Shown piece by piece: positions 12,601-24,020 of a DNA stretch of 64,000 nucleotides; within the stretch, counting starts at the first letter, position 1, and each line of letters begins with the position of its first letter. The stretch is from Anseranas semipalmata (taxonomy: Eukaryota > Chordata > Aves > Anseriformes > Anseranatidae), in NCBI GenBank assembly GCA_013399115.1, contig VXAA01003842.1:132716-196715 (forward strand). Reading direction: 5' to 3'. Below the pieces are notes generated by a model. That model was given only the letters and a program-made list of their open reading frames with translations, ran no database searches and was not told where the DNA came from. The position numbers and the translations under genes were made by a program.

Positions 12601-12620
12601 GGTTAGATTAGTCTAATCCC
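12601..12620. promoter_or_regulatory. Palindromic K50-homeodomain-type site
   Basis: GATTAG at 12606-12611 and CTAATC at 12613-12618 form an inverted repeat around one T, inside GGTTAGATTAGTCTAATCCC. TAATCC/GGATTA is the preferred core of OTX, PITX and GSC homeodomains (lysine at position 50). Two facing cores suggest a dimer site, but no supporting data are visible. Confidence 0.25.
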
Positions 12621-13314
12621 ACCTCCCTTGTTCTGTCATAATACCCCTCCATCCCTTCACTCCCCATAAAAATATCCAGCTGTTGATTAAAATTAGTGAA
12701 CTGTTGGCTTTAAGAAGAGGGTTGGCAGCTTATTCCGTGTATTTACTAGATATCTCTGGATGAATTCCCCATTTACTCAGCGGCCCGATCCTGTGAATTG
12801 CCTCAATCAAGCCTTCTCTCTTTACACCGGCGATAAATGGGGCAGCTCCGGGGGCAAGCGGCTGCCTCCTGCTCAGCCCTCCCGGCCCCAGCAACCTGCT
12901 CTCAGTGTCCATGTCTTCCCTCCACGGGCATCCAGCTGCCTTCAGAGAGAGAAGAACAAAGGCTCGCCTGTCAGCTGGCTGCTCTCAATCGCCCCCGCTC
13001 CTTTGAAAAGGTGACTGAAATAAGCTGCTGGCTTATTGCCCCCGCCTCGAGCCCGTGACAGCCTGCGGGATGCTGGAGCAAGGCACCGGGCTCTGCACGC
13101 TCAGCTCTCTGGGAGCTGCAAAGCTCCACGGCTTCACGGTGCCAGAGCAGGGAGAGCCCGTGCTGGATTTCTGGATGAGCTGCCCCAGGCAGGCTGCAGG
13201 ACCAGGATTTTGAGCAAGCTGCTGTGCAATGCAAAGCATTTCCATGTGAGAGCACGGATTTATATTACAGAGCCTTTCCTGCAACAGTGACAACCTTAAA
13301 AAAAAAAGGGGGGG
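12621..13314. other. Intergenic stretch running into an assembly gap
   Basis: Moderately GC-rich sequence with overlapping open frames on both strands (60-94 codons, no domain). It ends in A10 (13298-13307) followed by G7 (13308-13314) immediately before the run of N. The homopolymer pair is a plausible reason for the gap. Confidence 0.6.
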
Positions 13315-13431
13315 NNNNNNNNNNNNNNNNNNNNNNNNNNNNNNNNNNNNNNNNNNNNNNNNNNNNNNNNNNNNNNNNNNNNNNNNNNNNNNNNNNNNNN
13401 NNNNNNNNNNNNNNNNNNNNNNNNNNNNNNN
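13315..13431. other. Assembly gap (117 N)
   Basis: Undetermined bases. An open frame that seems to span this gap is an artefact of translating N as X. The left flank is a homopolymer A/G junction and the right flank starts with T5. Confidence 1.
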
Positions 13432-13744
13432 TTTTTATGGGTTTTCCTTCTGCAGATTCTTTCTGGAGGGCTCAGAGAAATGATGGGAATCCTCAGCTGG
13501 CGCTCACCGCTGCGTAGCTTCAGCGCCGCTGGATCTGTTTTCCACCAGGATCTGCCTCCGTACGCTCAGGAGTCCTTTATGGTCAGATGGAGTTTCTGAC
13601 TTCCTAACAGGACAGTGGGACTCAGGACCCTGCGCTTTCTACCTGCCCACCACCACCACCGCCAGCTGTTGCTGCAGAATTGAGCCCCAAAGTAGGAGCT
13701 ATCAGACATTTACCAGCCACTTGTGCCTCAAATCCAGCGTGCAG
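13432..13744. other. Intergenic stretch between gap and CR1 copy
   Basis: No gene recognised. It contains a short CCA/CCG-type repeat (CACCACCACCACCGCC) at about 13649-13664. The boundary with the CR1 element begins near 13745. Confidence 0.6.
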
Positions 13745-13929
13745 TGGGCACCAGAGCAGGCTGCCCAGAACCTGTGGATGCCCCAGCCCTGGCAGTGCCC
13801 AAGGCCAGGCTGGATGGGGCTTTGGGAAGCCTGGGCTGGTGGGAGGTGTCCCTGCCCATGGCAGGGAGTTGGAACTGGGTGGTGTTTAAGGTCTCTACCA
13901 ACCCAAACTGTTCTATGATTCTGTGATTG
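13745..13929 (+). mobile_element. CR1 LINE, 5'-truncated 3' end (sense)
   Basis: About 185 bases match the well-known avian CR1 3' end in order: a 'CAGGCTGCCCAGA' segment (about 13757), 'TGTGGATGCCCCAGCCCTGG' (about 13773), 'GGCCAGGCTGGATGGGGCTT' (about 13803), 'GGTGTCCCTGCCCATGGCAG' (about 13845), and the ending 'ACCAACCCAAACTGTTCTAT' with the short direct-repeat tail TTCTATGATTCTGTGATT. CR1 lacks a poly(A) tail and ends in 8-base repeats, as seen here. Truncation far inside the 3' untranslated part is the usual state of CR1 copies. It has no coding capacity. Family assignment is from memory of the consensus, not a search. Confidence 0.93.
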
Positions 13930-14650
13930 ACTTCATCTCTGTTACTCCATCCAGTCCTGAATGCGATCGTTTGAGTCTAACAAAGGCAAAGCAAACAGAC
14001 GGTGCCCCACAGTTACACAAAAACTACATCTCAGCTAGCAACCACTGCGCTGCTCACCGCAGTTAGGACCATCCTCCTTTCACACTTTGCCCAACACCAC
14101 ACAGATTAATTGTTCCAGAAAAGTGCTGTTGGATTTTAATAAAACTTCAGTATTTATACACAGTAAAAAGGACGTTCCAGCTCTGGTTTGTCAGCAGCGG
14201 TGCTTGAAGCACCATTTTGCCCATCAGGCGTAACTGGATCCTCACCTACAGAGCCACAGCTCCAGAAAGAGTGCAAGGAGGACCAAGAAGAATTTCACCA
14301 AGCAGACTGGTGGGTAGCTTTCCTGATATTTAGCCATGAAATCTTTATTAAAATTGCGGGAAGGGAGCGCAAATTCTGCCATGGTCTATGCATGAATAAA
14401 ATTGGTCTTCAAGGAAGTTTTTGATGATTTCTTTGGATATCTCAATCATTGTAACACACAAAAAGCATAGCCCAGAGAAGATTTGTATAAATGCATCACA
14501 CTACAAGAGTACTGTGGAGAAAATAATTTGCAAAATATCTTCTTGGAGACACTTTTGGGGAACTTTCATAATTTTTCACTTCCTTCATTCACTTTTAGGT
14601 GCCTGAAAGACACAGAAGAGATGGGAAAGATGGGTCAGTGGTGGAGCTGG
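13930..14650. other. Intergenic stretch with a possible antisense MIR trace
   Basis: No gene recognised. Bases 14081-14115 (ACTTTGCCCAACACCACACAGATTAA) resemble the antisense MIR SINE core word 'acttgcccaaggtcacacag'. It is too short and diverged to annotate firmly. The remainder is AT-rich with only short open frames. Confidence 0.5.
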
Positions 14651-14750
14651 ATTCAACCCATGTGGAGGTACTTGCGTGGCTTGGTGCAGTCCTTAATTTC
14701 TCTGAGCCTCAGTTTCCCCAAGAGTAGCTCTGACCTGATGGGGTAATTGC
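14651..14750 (+). mobile_element. MIR SINE fragment (sense), ancient
   Basis: The segment follows MIR in order: 'ATTCAACCCA' (14651), a 'TACTTGC' word, 'CTTGGTGCAGTCCTTAATTT', then 'CTCTGAGCCTCAGTTTCCCC' at about 14700-14719, and 'TGATGGGGTAATTG' near the end. MIR carries '...CTTAACCTCTCTGTGCCTCA...' followed by 'GTTTCCTCATCTGTAAAATG' and 'GGGATAAT'. The middle agrees closely and the flanks have decayed, as expected of this very old amniote SINE. A repeat-masking run would settle it. Confidence 0.6.
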
Positions 14751-17700
14751 CAGGACAAATCCATGACAGAATTGTGATTGCTTAGACTGGTAGAGAGGTG
14801 TCGGATACCAGAGACTGTACTCCTTTGCCAACAGAAAATAGGCATCATAGTTTGATCTTGAAAGATAACGGGTGTGAGGAAGATGGGCATGGGTTTGAAA
14901 AGGAAGGGAAGTTGCATAAATTAGATATAACAGAGAAGAGGAAGCACCAAAACAAGAGACGAGACATGGTCAAACCATCTTCTGAGTGAACGTGAGGATG
15001 TCCAGGATAAAACAGTAGAGACGTGAGCTAAGGGGATGCAAAAGAAAAGCCCCGGTGGTGCAGATGGACAGGAAAGGTCACACTGGAGAAGTCAAGCAAG
15101 GAGAACCACAGTCTGTCAGACACACTTTGGTGAAGAAGCCGAAGAGGTTCCAAGGGCAAGACAAAGGTGATGAAACCAGGAGAACTGAACTTCTCTCGTG
15201 GTACCTGGGGAAACCGAGGCGGAGATGGAGCTGGCTTGAGGGGTAACTCTGAAAGCACCTTGGCAGTGGCTTGAAAGGGAAGAGTTCCCTGTTCCGGAAA
15301 GCCCGAGCACACAAGAGTGGCACAGTGCTCGCTTTGGGCTCCCCATGCCACCGCTGCCAGCCGTGTCCCCACCGAGTGCGATGGCCAGGGCGTCCTCCTC
15401 GCACAGGGGAAAGAAGCGGCAGAGCGCTCAGCGCCTTGCCAGGATTCCAGTATTCTGCTCATTGGCCGCTTATTATTTTAGACTTCAAGCAATCTGGTTT
15501 TGGTATGTCATTAACTTATCAGCTAAGCCTCTATTTATCTGTATTCACCAAGATCTGAAGTTGTGATGTTTATTCCCACCACTCTGTGGGCGGAGGGAGA
15601 TCCGCTATGAAGATTTTCCAGTAATTTTCTTTTTGTTCCTTTCTAAAAAAGAATTTCACACAGCTGCACAACTGTCATCTGGTCTCTGGGCAGGAGAGGA
15701 GGGATGGCCGATAGCACAAATCACATTCAGGCATTAAAACAATCTGATGGGCACTGAAATAGTCATCGTTTCCAAAGGTCTTACGGAATTCAGTGCTGAC
15801 GTACTTTAACCTCAAGTATGTGGCATGCATAGAAAATTGAACATGCTTCTTCATCCTTTCAAACCTGCTGAGAGCCCTGGAAAGGGAACTTCATATCAAA
15901 TAATTGCTGTGATGTTATGCAGTATTTAAAGAAAAAGAAAAAGCCTCCTACGAACAGAAGGACACAATGAAAGTGTGGCTTCCAGGATTAGAGTGGGCAT
16001 CTCAAAAGATGGAGGCAGTGCTTTCCCAAGGAAGAAGTGACAAAGTGTTGTGAAAGTCGATATGGACACTGGTAATAAAGGTGGGAAGGGAATGAGAAAT
16101 GATGCCTTGGGGAAGCACTGATCCACACGAGACGGATGGGATGAAAAGGGAACTCGCTCTATAGCTGATGGGAGAGGTGCTTCTCCTTTCTATTTCCCCC
16201 TCAACCCAGCATGCACAGTCTTCTCAGCCTTCCTGGATTTGGCAAAATCAACTGAAATTTCAGCTTGCCTCCAGCAAGTGCAGCATGACCCGAAACATTC
16301 CCAGCAAACAACAGCAGCCCATGCTGGCCAAGGGGAGCGCAGCAGGGATTTGCAGGTTAAATGCGTGCCGCTGCCTGCAGATCCTCTGGCCAGTTTAGAT
16401 TCATCTCAAAACCCTCAAAATAGAAGCAAAAGGTGCAAAACCAAAAACAAACAAACAAACAAACAAAAGGCAGTCCCATTTTAACATAGACCTGCATCTC
16501 TTTGTTCATCTCCTTCTATCTTACAGGAGAAACCTAATTGCAAACAGCCCACTGCAGAAAGGTAAGCTATGGATGGCATTCGCAGAGCAAAGGAAGAGAG
16601 CTTTGCAGTGCCCTTCAGAACTCAGGGTGGATTTGAAATGCCGATGAGACCTGCATGAGTGCAAATGCATGACGGAATCACAAAATTTCCATGTAATGGA
16701 CACAAGGGTGTGCAGTGCCCATCAGTTTCCATTGCTTCTGGAGTTTGTTCGTGCCTATGCTTTGCACTCAAAACGCTGAAGATAGCAACCATGTTACCAT
16801 AAACTGCTGTGCTTGCTGCAAAATTTTCCTTTGGTGATCACTACTGGGGAGAACACAGGCTATTTTGAGACTTTTTTGGCCAAGATAATGTGGATATTGA
16901 GCCTGGATTCAACAACCGTGTGCAAGAGCAAGTCTAGAGTTGATTTAGACAGAGTGGAACAATCTAAACAGCTTGTACTTTATTACCCTGATATGTTTAA
17001 CTTTTTTCCACCCTTTTTTAAAGATGGGAACTGTAAGATTTGCCCTTTGCAGCTGTATGAACTGTATGTTAAGAGTAACAGAGCAGTCTCAAATCCCTTT
17101 GTGTTCTGGGGACATTTTTCCAAGGCATTTTGTCTTTGTAACAATACCCAGAACTCCCTAAATTTTGGGAAGGTCATTTGTTTCCTAGCAGATAGATTCC
17201 CTTATCCAGAGCTTACTAGAGCCCAAACAACAATTTATAAACTCTAAGCTCCTTTCTCCTTCAAGATGAAGTGCTTTAGTGTTGAAGCCAAACTAAATCT
17301 TTAAATGGTATAAGAGGCATTTGGATTTTTTTTTCTACCCAGCTGACAGTAGGTTTACAGTTTATAATCTGGCCTTTGTAAAGGCATTTGTCAGCCTGTA
17401 TATTTCATTTTAAAACGCGACCACCCATGAGGACGGACAGACAGGAAGCGTTTGTTCACTTGCACCAACAGCCCATTTGAAGGTTGGCTGCAAAATAACA
17501 GAATTTAGTCACAAAAGGCAAACTTTTTTTTTGGCATTATCTTGCTAACATCTCATTTTAAAAAGCAGCCTTTGTTTATAGGGAGCTAGTCCTTCGCTCT
17601 AAATTTGGAAATTCTACGTATTCTCCTAATCCTCGCGTCCTAGCAGGGATGCTGGCTATGCATCTTTGGCCTCACAAAAGACAGATCTGCTTTTATCTCC

Positions 17701-18800
17701 TCTCACAGGGTCCCCAGTTTAACTGCCCCACCAAAGGAAGAAGAGTCTTAGCACTCAAGGGGCAGAGGGGAAACGTTCAACATAAGTTAACAATTTAGCA
17801 GAATGAGTCCAATCTTAAAGCGCTGCATCATCTTGCCTGTCATATTTTTCGGCCGGGTTTCCACGTTTAGTGGCGATTTGGAAGGAGCGGTTGTGCCAAA
17901 TGGTGGTCACTTTTGCAACTCAATGGAAAACTGTCCAAACGGAAAGAGAGCGCCAAGAATGAGGACGGCACGTTAAAAATGGCTGGCCTCCACCTCTTAA
18001 GTAGATGCGTGCGTGTGTGCGTCTCCATGCCTGGAGCTGGGAGGGGAGAAAGCAAGGCCGGATGATAGGGGCTCTTCCAGACAGTAACAGATATAATATT
18101 GCATTCTTTCTCCCAGTATCACAAGTAACACTCACTTTTTATCTCTATTGCTCAAAGGTTTAAAGGGAGGAAATAGCACAGTTCCAGCATGTGATAAAGC
18201 TTTTTTTTTTTTTTTCCCAGTTGCAAAATATGACAATAAATAATGATTACCTAAAACACCCATGTCCTAGGATTTAGCACTGTGCCCTGGCCGCTTGGGC
18301 AGACCCTGTAGGACATCAGAAGCAGTTATTTTGTGAGCATTATTGGCCTTCTGGCCCCACAAATACTTGCAATCCTCTTTTCTTCCTACTCTGTCCTTCC
18401 TATAGGGTCCCATCATTGGTTTGTCACCTCCAGAGAGTCTTCAAATCTCTTTTTGTTTGTTGGCTGCATTTTGAGAAATCTCAAATGCAAATGAGCAAGG
18501 GAACCAGGTTTCAGGAAATTCCTTAATTTTTCCTGCTAAGGCACAACTAATCAGTCTCCCACCTCCATAGGGCACTGGTTGGTCCTGGTGGGGTGAGATG
18601 TGTGGGAACCCGTAGGAGTACAATGCGCACAAGAAGAGCTGTGTCACTGCCTGAAATCCCAATGAACCATCCACGTGCTACAAACATAGAACAAGGAACC
18701 ACACAGGGTTTAATAAAGAAGCCATAAAACACAAGGTTCAAACACTGGGGTATGCTCATTTATGCTAAATGATATAAATGATAAAAAGATATACAGGCCT
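14751..18800. other. Intergenic stretch, no gene recognised
   Basis: A GC-richer patch at 15050-15460 gives overlapping frames on both strands, the longest 144 codons on the minus strand with no domain. A plus-strand frame of 144 codons at 16813-17247 is AT-rich and resembles no known protein. An (AAAC)n microsatellite sits at 16444-16468 and T15 at 18201-18215. A MIR-like antisense phrase (GGGGAAACCGAGGCGGAGA) near 15208 is too short to call. Confidence 0.6.
16444..16468 (+). repeat. (AAAC)n microsatellite
   Basis: Five to six consecutive CAAA units in an A-rich context. No flanking mobile element was recognised. Confidence 0.85.
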
Positions 18801-21800
18801 TGAGAAGGAGTCTCAAGCAAGGGCTGAGAACATAATCAAACCAATGAACGTTCTGGGTCCATCTCCACTTTCTCGGGCTCTTTTGGTCAGTGAAGGACAG
18901 GACCTTCTCTCCTAAGTCCCGGTGCTTTCCTACACATGGAGCACTACCAGCCATGGATTGTGGATTCCACAAGAAAATTGCAAGAGTTGGTGATCCTGCC
19001 AGCACATCCTAGTGCAAGGAGGATTCTGAGGGAACATGAAGGTTTGTAGGGAGAGACTCAAAGAGAAGACTGGGAAAAATAACGGGACAAAGTTAGAAGA
19101 GCAAGAGGAGAATGCGTTCACCATGGGAAGGGAAAAAATGCATCAGCCAGGATATTTTAAGTCCTCTCTTTGTGTTACAACAGCAAATGTCACCCCCGTT
19201 TTGCCACACGACTGCAGGTTTGTGGCACTGTGCTGCTAACAACCCCTGTGCGTGCCAAGGGTAAACCTGCTCTGTGTCCATCTGTCCTCGCACTGAAAGC
19301 CTGGCTTTATTCTGCATGAATCTGGCAGTCCACATCATTTTTGATGTATCCAGGCCTCAGTTTCTTGGCTGACAGCAGTGGTATTCAGAGGGCAGGACTG
19401 CAAAGCATGCCTGCAGTGCTACTGCTGTTTCTCCCAGGCCATACCTGATCCCAGTTCTCCCTCCAAACTTGGCTATTTCAGGGCTGGGCTGTGAGCATCT
19501 GCGGTCACCAGGTTGACTGTGCATAAGTCTTTCCAGGCATCCTAGCGAGCAAACACACTTTCCAAAACAGGCATCAGATTTCTCTTGGTGGCTAATAGCT
19601 TAAGCTATGCTTTTAGCGGTGGGGCTGTGCAATGTAACATCAGCAGAAGGAAGATTGCCATATTCCTTTCTAATTTGTACATGTTGTGCTTATTTGCATT
19701 GTGCAGCGAGGGCAAAATTCAGCCCTGGGAGGAAGCTGCGTGCCAGGTCAAGCAAGCAGGAGAGCCGCTTGCATTTCCCAAGTGGGAAATTACAGGGAAT
19801 TTACCTGGGCTTTTACAAGGGACGTGGGATTCAACCGTGCTGCTGGAGATCCTCTCTCGCCCTGCCCAAACACTGAAGCAGAAGGAAACATTTCTCCTAG
19901 ATGTTACCCGGGCATCTGTAAGTCAAACAAACTGTTGCTAAAGCACTAAGTCTGACTCCAAATCCAGGAAAGGACTCGATTTGAGAAATATTTTGGAGAG
20001 GGGTCATACCCACACCTACGAATATATTCCCACAAAAAAAACAGAGAGGATATAATTTATCTATAAAGTTCTCTTCACAGAGAGAAAAGTTCTCTTATTC
20101 TTCTTGTGTAATTAAGACCTTGCTGAGAGGGTGTAATTTTGAGGCAGACAAAACAGGAGAAAGGCATTAATTTTCTGCAAGCCTGCTAAATGCAAGCAAC
20201 ACCTAGGGTGCAGTTTGCGTGGGTTATTTTGCACGTCTGCTCCAGATCTTCTCTGCAGGAAGAGCAGCAGGAAGCTCCAAAGCCAGAAACACACTTTTCA
20301 TGTAGTCAGAGAGCAGCGTGGAAGCCATTTAAACCTGGACTAACCTATGGCAAATGTTGAGGTTTCCCTTTTCTTCCAGAACAATGTCATTCTACAAATA
20401 GAAAACACCAATTCTTCCACAGCTGCACCATCCCTTATTGCTGCATGTTAGACTAATTGATGCTAGTCCACTTGCACACGTATTATCTTATTTTTCCATG
20501 TGGCTCCTTTAGTATCTTTTCTGCATTTCTGCAAAATACATAGATTTCCATAATCAATAGCCTACAAAAATGTTGGCCGTAGCTCAATATCTTTCTTTTC
20601 TGAAGACTCAAAGAAAGAAAGACCGTGCTTTTAGCTTTCTGCATCGGTCACTGAGTTTTAAGGTAAAGCATTAATTTTAGCTTTTTCACAGCAGGATGAC
20701 ACCACCACAGTTTCCCACATGCAGAAAGCAGAAGCAATTTTACGATTTTGCTGATACAAACAGCTATTCCAGAGGCTGTACGATTAATTGGGAGCATTTC
20801 CACAGGCTCACTAGTGAGGATTTAAAGCTATGACCTGCAAAGCCCGGGAACATGCTGGGAAACATGGGGAACATCTCTGCCTGCAAGGGATGTGCTCGCT
20901 GCCCCTCGCAGCCCCTTCTTGAACAGCTCCAGGTGTGACAGCTGCTTTGGCCTCACTGGGACAGATCTGAGGCACGTCTGGGCACATGAACTCAAACCCA
21001 GTGATACTAGGCCAGTTCACCAACTCTAATTTTGAATATTTGCTGTGTTTTATGGGGATGTGAATTTCCCTTCGCCTTGCTGGAAATCAGAGCAGTTCTG
21101 TTAAGCTGCCGGGACCTTGCTGTGATTATTGGGACTGCGTTTAGGTTTTCTAGGAAAGCTGGAAGAGCCCCACTGACCCACATCTTCTGTGCAGACGATA
21201 AAAATGGTTTTATAACAACATCTAAATCGCTCTACAGTGTTTTAGTAAACAGTAAATTTATTTTGGGATTTCATCCCAGGCATAAGACTGCTTCATTTTC
21301 CTCAATAAAGACTATTACGTTATTAGTTTTAGCCTTACAAATCCTATTCCCAACACTCAACCTTTATTTATTATTTGTAAGGGCCATACATCATCCTGCC
21401 TTATAACTGTAAATATTCTACTTGCACAGAGCACAGCACATCCTCTTTGTTTAAAATCTGAGCCATGATGTTTTACATAAATTTGCTTCCTCTCCAAGTG
21501 GAAAGGTCCAAGAGATAAACCCAGGCGTATCCCAGCATTGGAGCCCGGCCGGAGCCCCAGCACAACCGGGGCATCCCCTCCCAGCCGGCCGCTCTCCTGG
21601 TGGGTCATAAGGCTGCAGAGCATTTTATTATGGGGCTGGAACGTGGGGTTTCATAGCACAGGTACAATGGGAGGAGTACAGCACTCGTCTGCATAGAAAA
21701 TAGCTGATTCCAGTAATTTGAAGGGGCAGCCTGCTAAAACAAACACAATGGAGTGGCTTTAAATGGTGCCTGCAGCATTTCTAAGTGATCAAATAAGAAA

Positions 21801-22369
21801 AAAGAGACTCATCAGGCAGTTTTTCTACAGGCACAGCTTTGCAGCGTGAGAATCACCTGCATCCTCCTGGCCACATCTGCAAAACCCTGTTTGCAGTGTG
21901 CTGCGTGCCAGCCCCTGTGCCAGTGTTTGGCTTTTGAAGATTGATTTGTTTTTATTTGCTTCATTTCCAATAGAATGAAACGTGGGGTTCTGCTGGCAGG
22001 CACGGAGGGGCCTTATTTATTTTTCATTAGTTCAAAATGAGCCCAGCGATGAGACATCTTTTCAGAGGGAGAAGTTGGAAAGCAGTTACTTTCTTCTGAA
22101 AGTCAGAATGAAGCACTTTGCGGTTTGTTTGGCTTCTTGATGGCTTCTGTCCCCTCACTGCAGCCTTGTCACTGCTCAGCGTGAGTTCACTAATAATTGT
22201 AATCCAGCCAAAGGTGTGGCTGAAGTATTAATTTACATAAAATAGGAGACCAGAGAGGTCTCCCCGATACCAGCATTCACTGCGGTGATGGTTAAAAGGC
22301 ATTTTTACACTCCGGGTATTTAAGTGGATTTGCAGCGGGGCTGGCCAACGGGGATGTGCACTCCCCCAG
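18801..22369. other. Intergenic stretch, no gene recognised
   Basis: Mixed composition with only short frames; the longest, 124 codons at 21032-21406, has no domain. A weak MIR-like phrase (GGCCTCAGTTTCTTGGC) lies at about 19352. Long AT-rich non-repetitive text at 20340-20800 and 22020-22330 could hide conserved elements but has no standout motif arrangement. Confidence 0.6.
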
Positions 22370-22690
22370 CTCCCAAAGGCGCCGGGAAAGGATCCCGCTC
22401 CCCGGCTGGACATTTCCTCTCCCTGCCTCAGCCCTGCTCGAGCTGCTGGGAGCCGTCATTTCCTCCCTCTGCACGGGGCTGCGGGACTCCCGCGCCAGCC
22501 CATCCGGCAAGGGGTTAACACGACCCGACAGGAAAGGCTTTGCAAGGAGCAGATCCGTGGCACTGGTGAGTCACCGGCGCTCGGAGGTCACGGTGGCCTG
22601 GCCGGCGCCCAGTGCTGGTTGCAGGAAAAGCACCGGGGCTGCAGCAGCCGTGCGAGGCAGCACCAAAGCCACGCAAGCCACCACTGGCCA
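22370..22690. promoter_or_regulatory. CpG-rich cluster, candidate orphan CpG island
   Basis: About 24 CpG dinucleotides were counted by eye in roughly 300 bases, in clearly GC-rich sequence, against sparse CpG in the neighbouring AT-rich DNA. It stands about 200 bases left of the AT-rich motif block at 22890-23020. No gene, TATA box or splice structure is attached. Open frames here exist in several registers and are a composition effect. Confidence 0.35.
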
Positions 22691-22889
22691 CATCATTTGT
22701 TTGGAGCCACAGATGGGTTCGGTTCTGCCGTCCCCGCTTTCCTTTTGACCCCCGACCGTCGCTCGGTCTGTGTGGCTGGGAAGGAGAATGGGCGAGAGGG
22801 ATGCTTCCCCAGTGATATCACCAGCGCTGAGTAAATTCTCTGACCAAAAGTTAAGACCAACAGAACAATTTGTGCTGCGTCCTTTAAAT

Positions 22890-23020
22890 GCCAGATCTCC
22901 ATTTGCTAGCAGCACTACAGGAACAATCAGGGCACTTAATAGCCAGCTGCTAAGTCATCAGGTATAAATATTTACAGAGCCCTGTTGCAACATGGACATT
23001 CCTCCAGATGCAAGAGGATC
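22890..23020. promoter_or_regulatory. Candidate enhancer block (SOX, MARE/AP-1, TEAD-like sites)
   Basis: The block holds GAACAATCAG at 22921-22930 (SOX core AACAAT), TGCTAAGTCATCAGG at 22948-22962 (Maf/AP-1-like) and GGACATTCC at 22994-23002 (TEAD-like), with TATAAAT at 22963-22969. These distinct motifs are packed in about 100 non-repetitive bases next to a CpG cluster. The motifs are visible; the enhancer role is inference. Confidence 0.25.
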
Positions 23021-23480
23021 CCAGCTATTTCGTGACATTTTCACCTTATACAAAAGAATCCAGTTTTAGACACACGCTGCCTCATCAGCCATAAAACTAC
23101 AGAAATAGCATTTTATGGAAAATGCGCATGCAACCCCCCTGTTCACAGCCATTCCCTCCCTTCTCCTCTTACTGTAATTATCAAATATTTCTATATGTGT
23201 GTATCCAAATGAGATATTACAAAGCAAACGCAGAGCTGGCCATCCAATACCTAGAGGCAGCGTCCTGCGGAGGGGAAGTAATTGCTGAGAGCAATACAAG
23301 GGGATTAAATGAAGAGTAATGGGGTGGAATTAAGCAAAGGACAATCCCTTTGTAATGGCAATGTCTATCCAGGCCTGTCACAGCCCCCCAGGAGAAGGGA
23401 TTGAAGCCTTATTACTGAAGTTATCCAACACACTACAGATCACAGCACTGGAAGGGGCAGAGGACACAGTGAGTAATTCT
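23021..23480. other. Intergenic stretch, no gene recognised
   Basis: AT-rich, non-repetitive, no open frame above 80 codons. Nothing else could be assigned. Confidence 0.55.
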
Positions 23481-23487
23481 CGTGGTT

Positions 23488-23530
23488 ACTGATAGGCACA
23501 AGGTCACACAGTCCAAATTCGGTGGAGACT
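23488..23530 (-). mobile_element. Possible MIR SINE remnant (antisense)
   Basis: GGCACAAGGTCACACAGTCC at 23495-23514 and the following AAATTCGGTGGAGACT parallel the antisense MIR core (CCCAAGGTCACACAGCTAGT, then a GTGGCAGAGCC word). Only about 40 bases can be aligned by eye, so this may be chance. Confidence 0.3.
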
Positions 23531-23970
23531 TTCAGCAAGTGAAAAAATAGATTGCGTGCATGTGTTTCCTTAACTTACAGCTATTATTAAAAACATGCCT
23601 TTCTGTTCACCTTCACAGCCTTTTTCCTTATTCTGCAAAGAGATCACTTGGGAAGAGTGAGTCCACACAGGAGGAAAAAAGTGGCTGCATTTTTCCTAAA
23701 TATAGACCCTCCTTTGGAGCCAGACCCATTGCCAACCTGTCGGATGGCAAAGGCAAAATAGGAAAGTGCGACCTGCCCCTTCTCGCGTGGCTTCTGTGCT
23801 CCTCCTCCCCACCCGAGGAAGCCACGAGTTTAACGACAGGCAGCTGAAAGCTGCTGCAGCGTGCCGCAGGTCTCTGCCTCGTAAACAGCCTCTCCGTGCC
23901 GAGCTTAGGGAGCGCTCGCTAGGATTTGGGAGCAGTTTGTGCCAAAACGCATTAAAATTTGAGCGTTCCT
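23531..23970. other. Intergenic stretch, no gene recognised
   Basis: Mixed composition. Opposed open frames of 95-127 codons lie at 23560-24079 on both strands, none with a recognisable domain. Confidence 0.55.
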
Positions 23971-23974
23971 GAAC

Positions 23975-24020
23975 TTTCATGCAAAACACCCAGCTACTAT
24001 GCAAATATTCATGCAATAAA
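23975..24020 (+). promoter_or_regulatory. Cluster of POU/octamer-like sites
   Basis: Three ATGCAAAT-type words lie in 40 bases: ATGCAAAA at 23979-23986, a perfect octamer ATGCAAAT at 23999-24006 and ATGCAATA at 24011-24018. All are on the same strand, with starts 20 and 12 bases apart. The octamer is the recognition word of POU factors (OCT1, OCT4, BRN). Clustering is above what a random stretch would give, but there is no independent support. Confidence 0.3.

Noticed and set aside
13224..13517. Open frame through the assembly gap
   Set aside because: The reading is an artefact of translating N; the true sequence and length are unknown.
15205..15225. GGGGAAACCGAGGCGGAGA as antisense MIR
   Set aside because: The flanking bases do not continue the MIR consensus, so a twenty-base resemblance is not enough.
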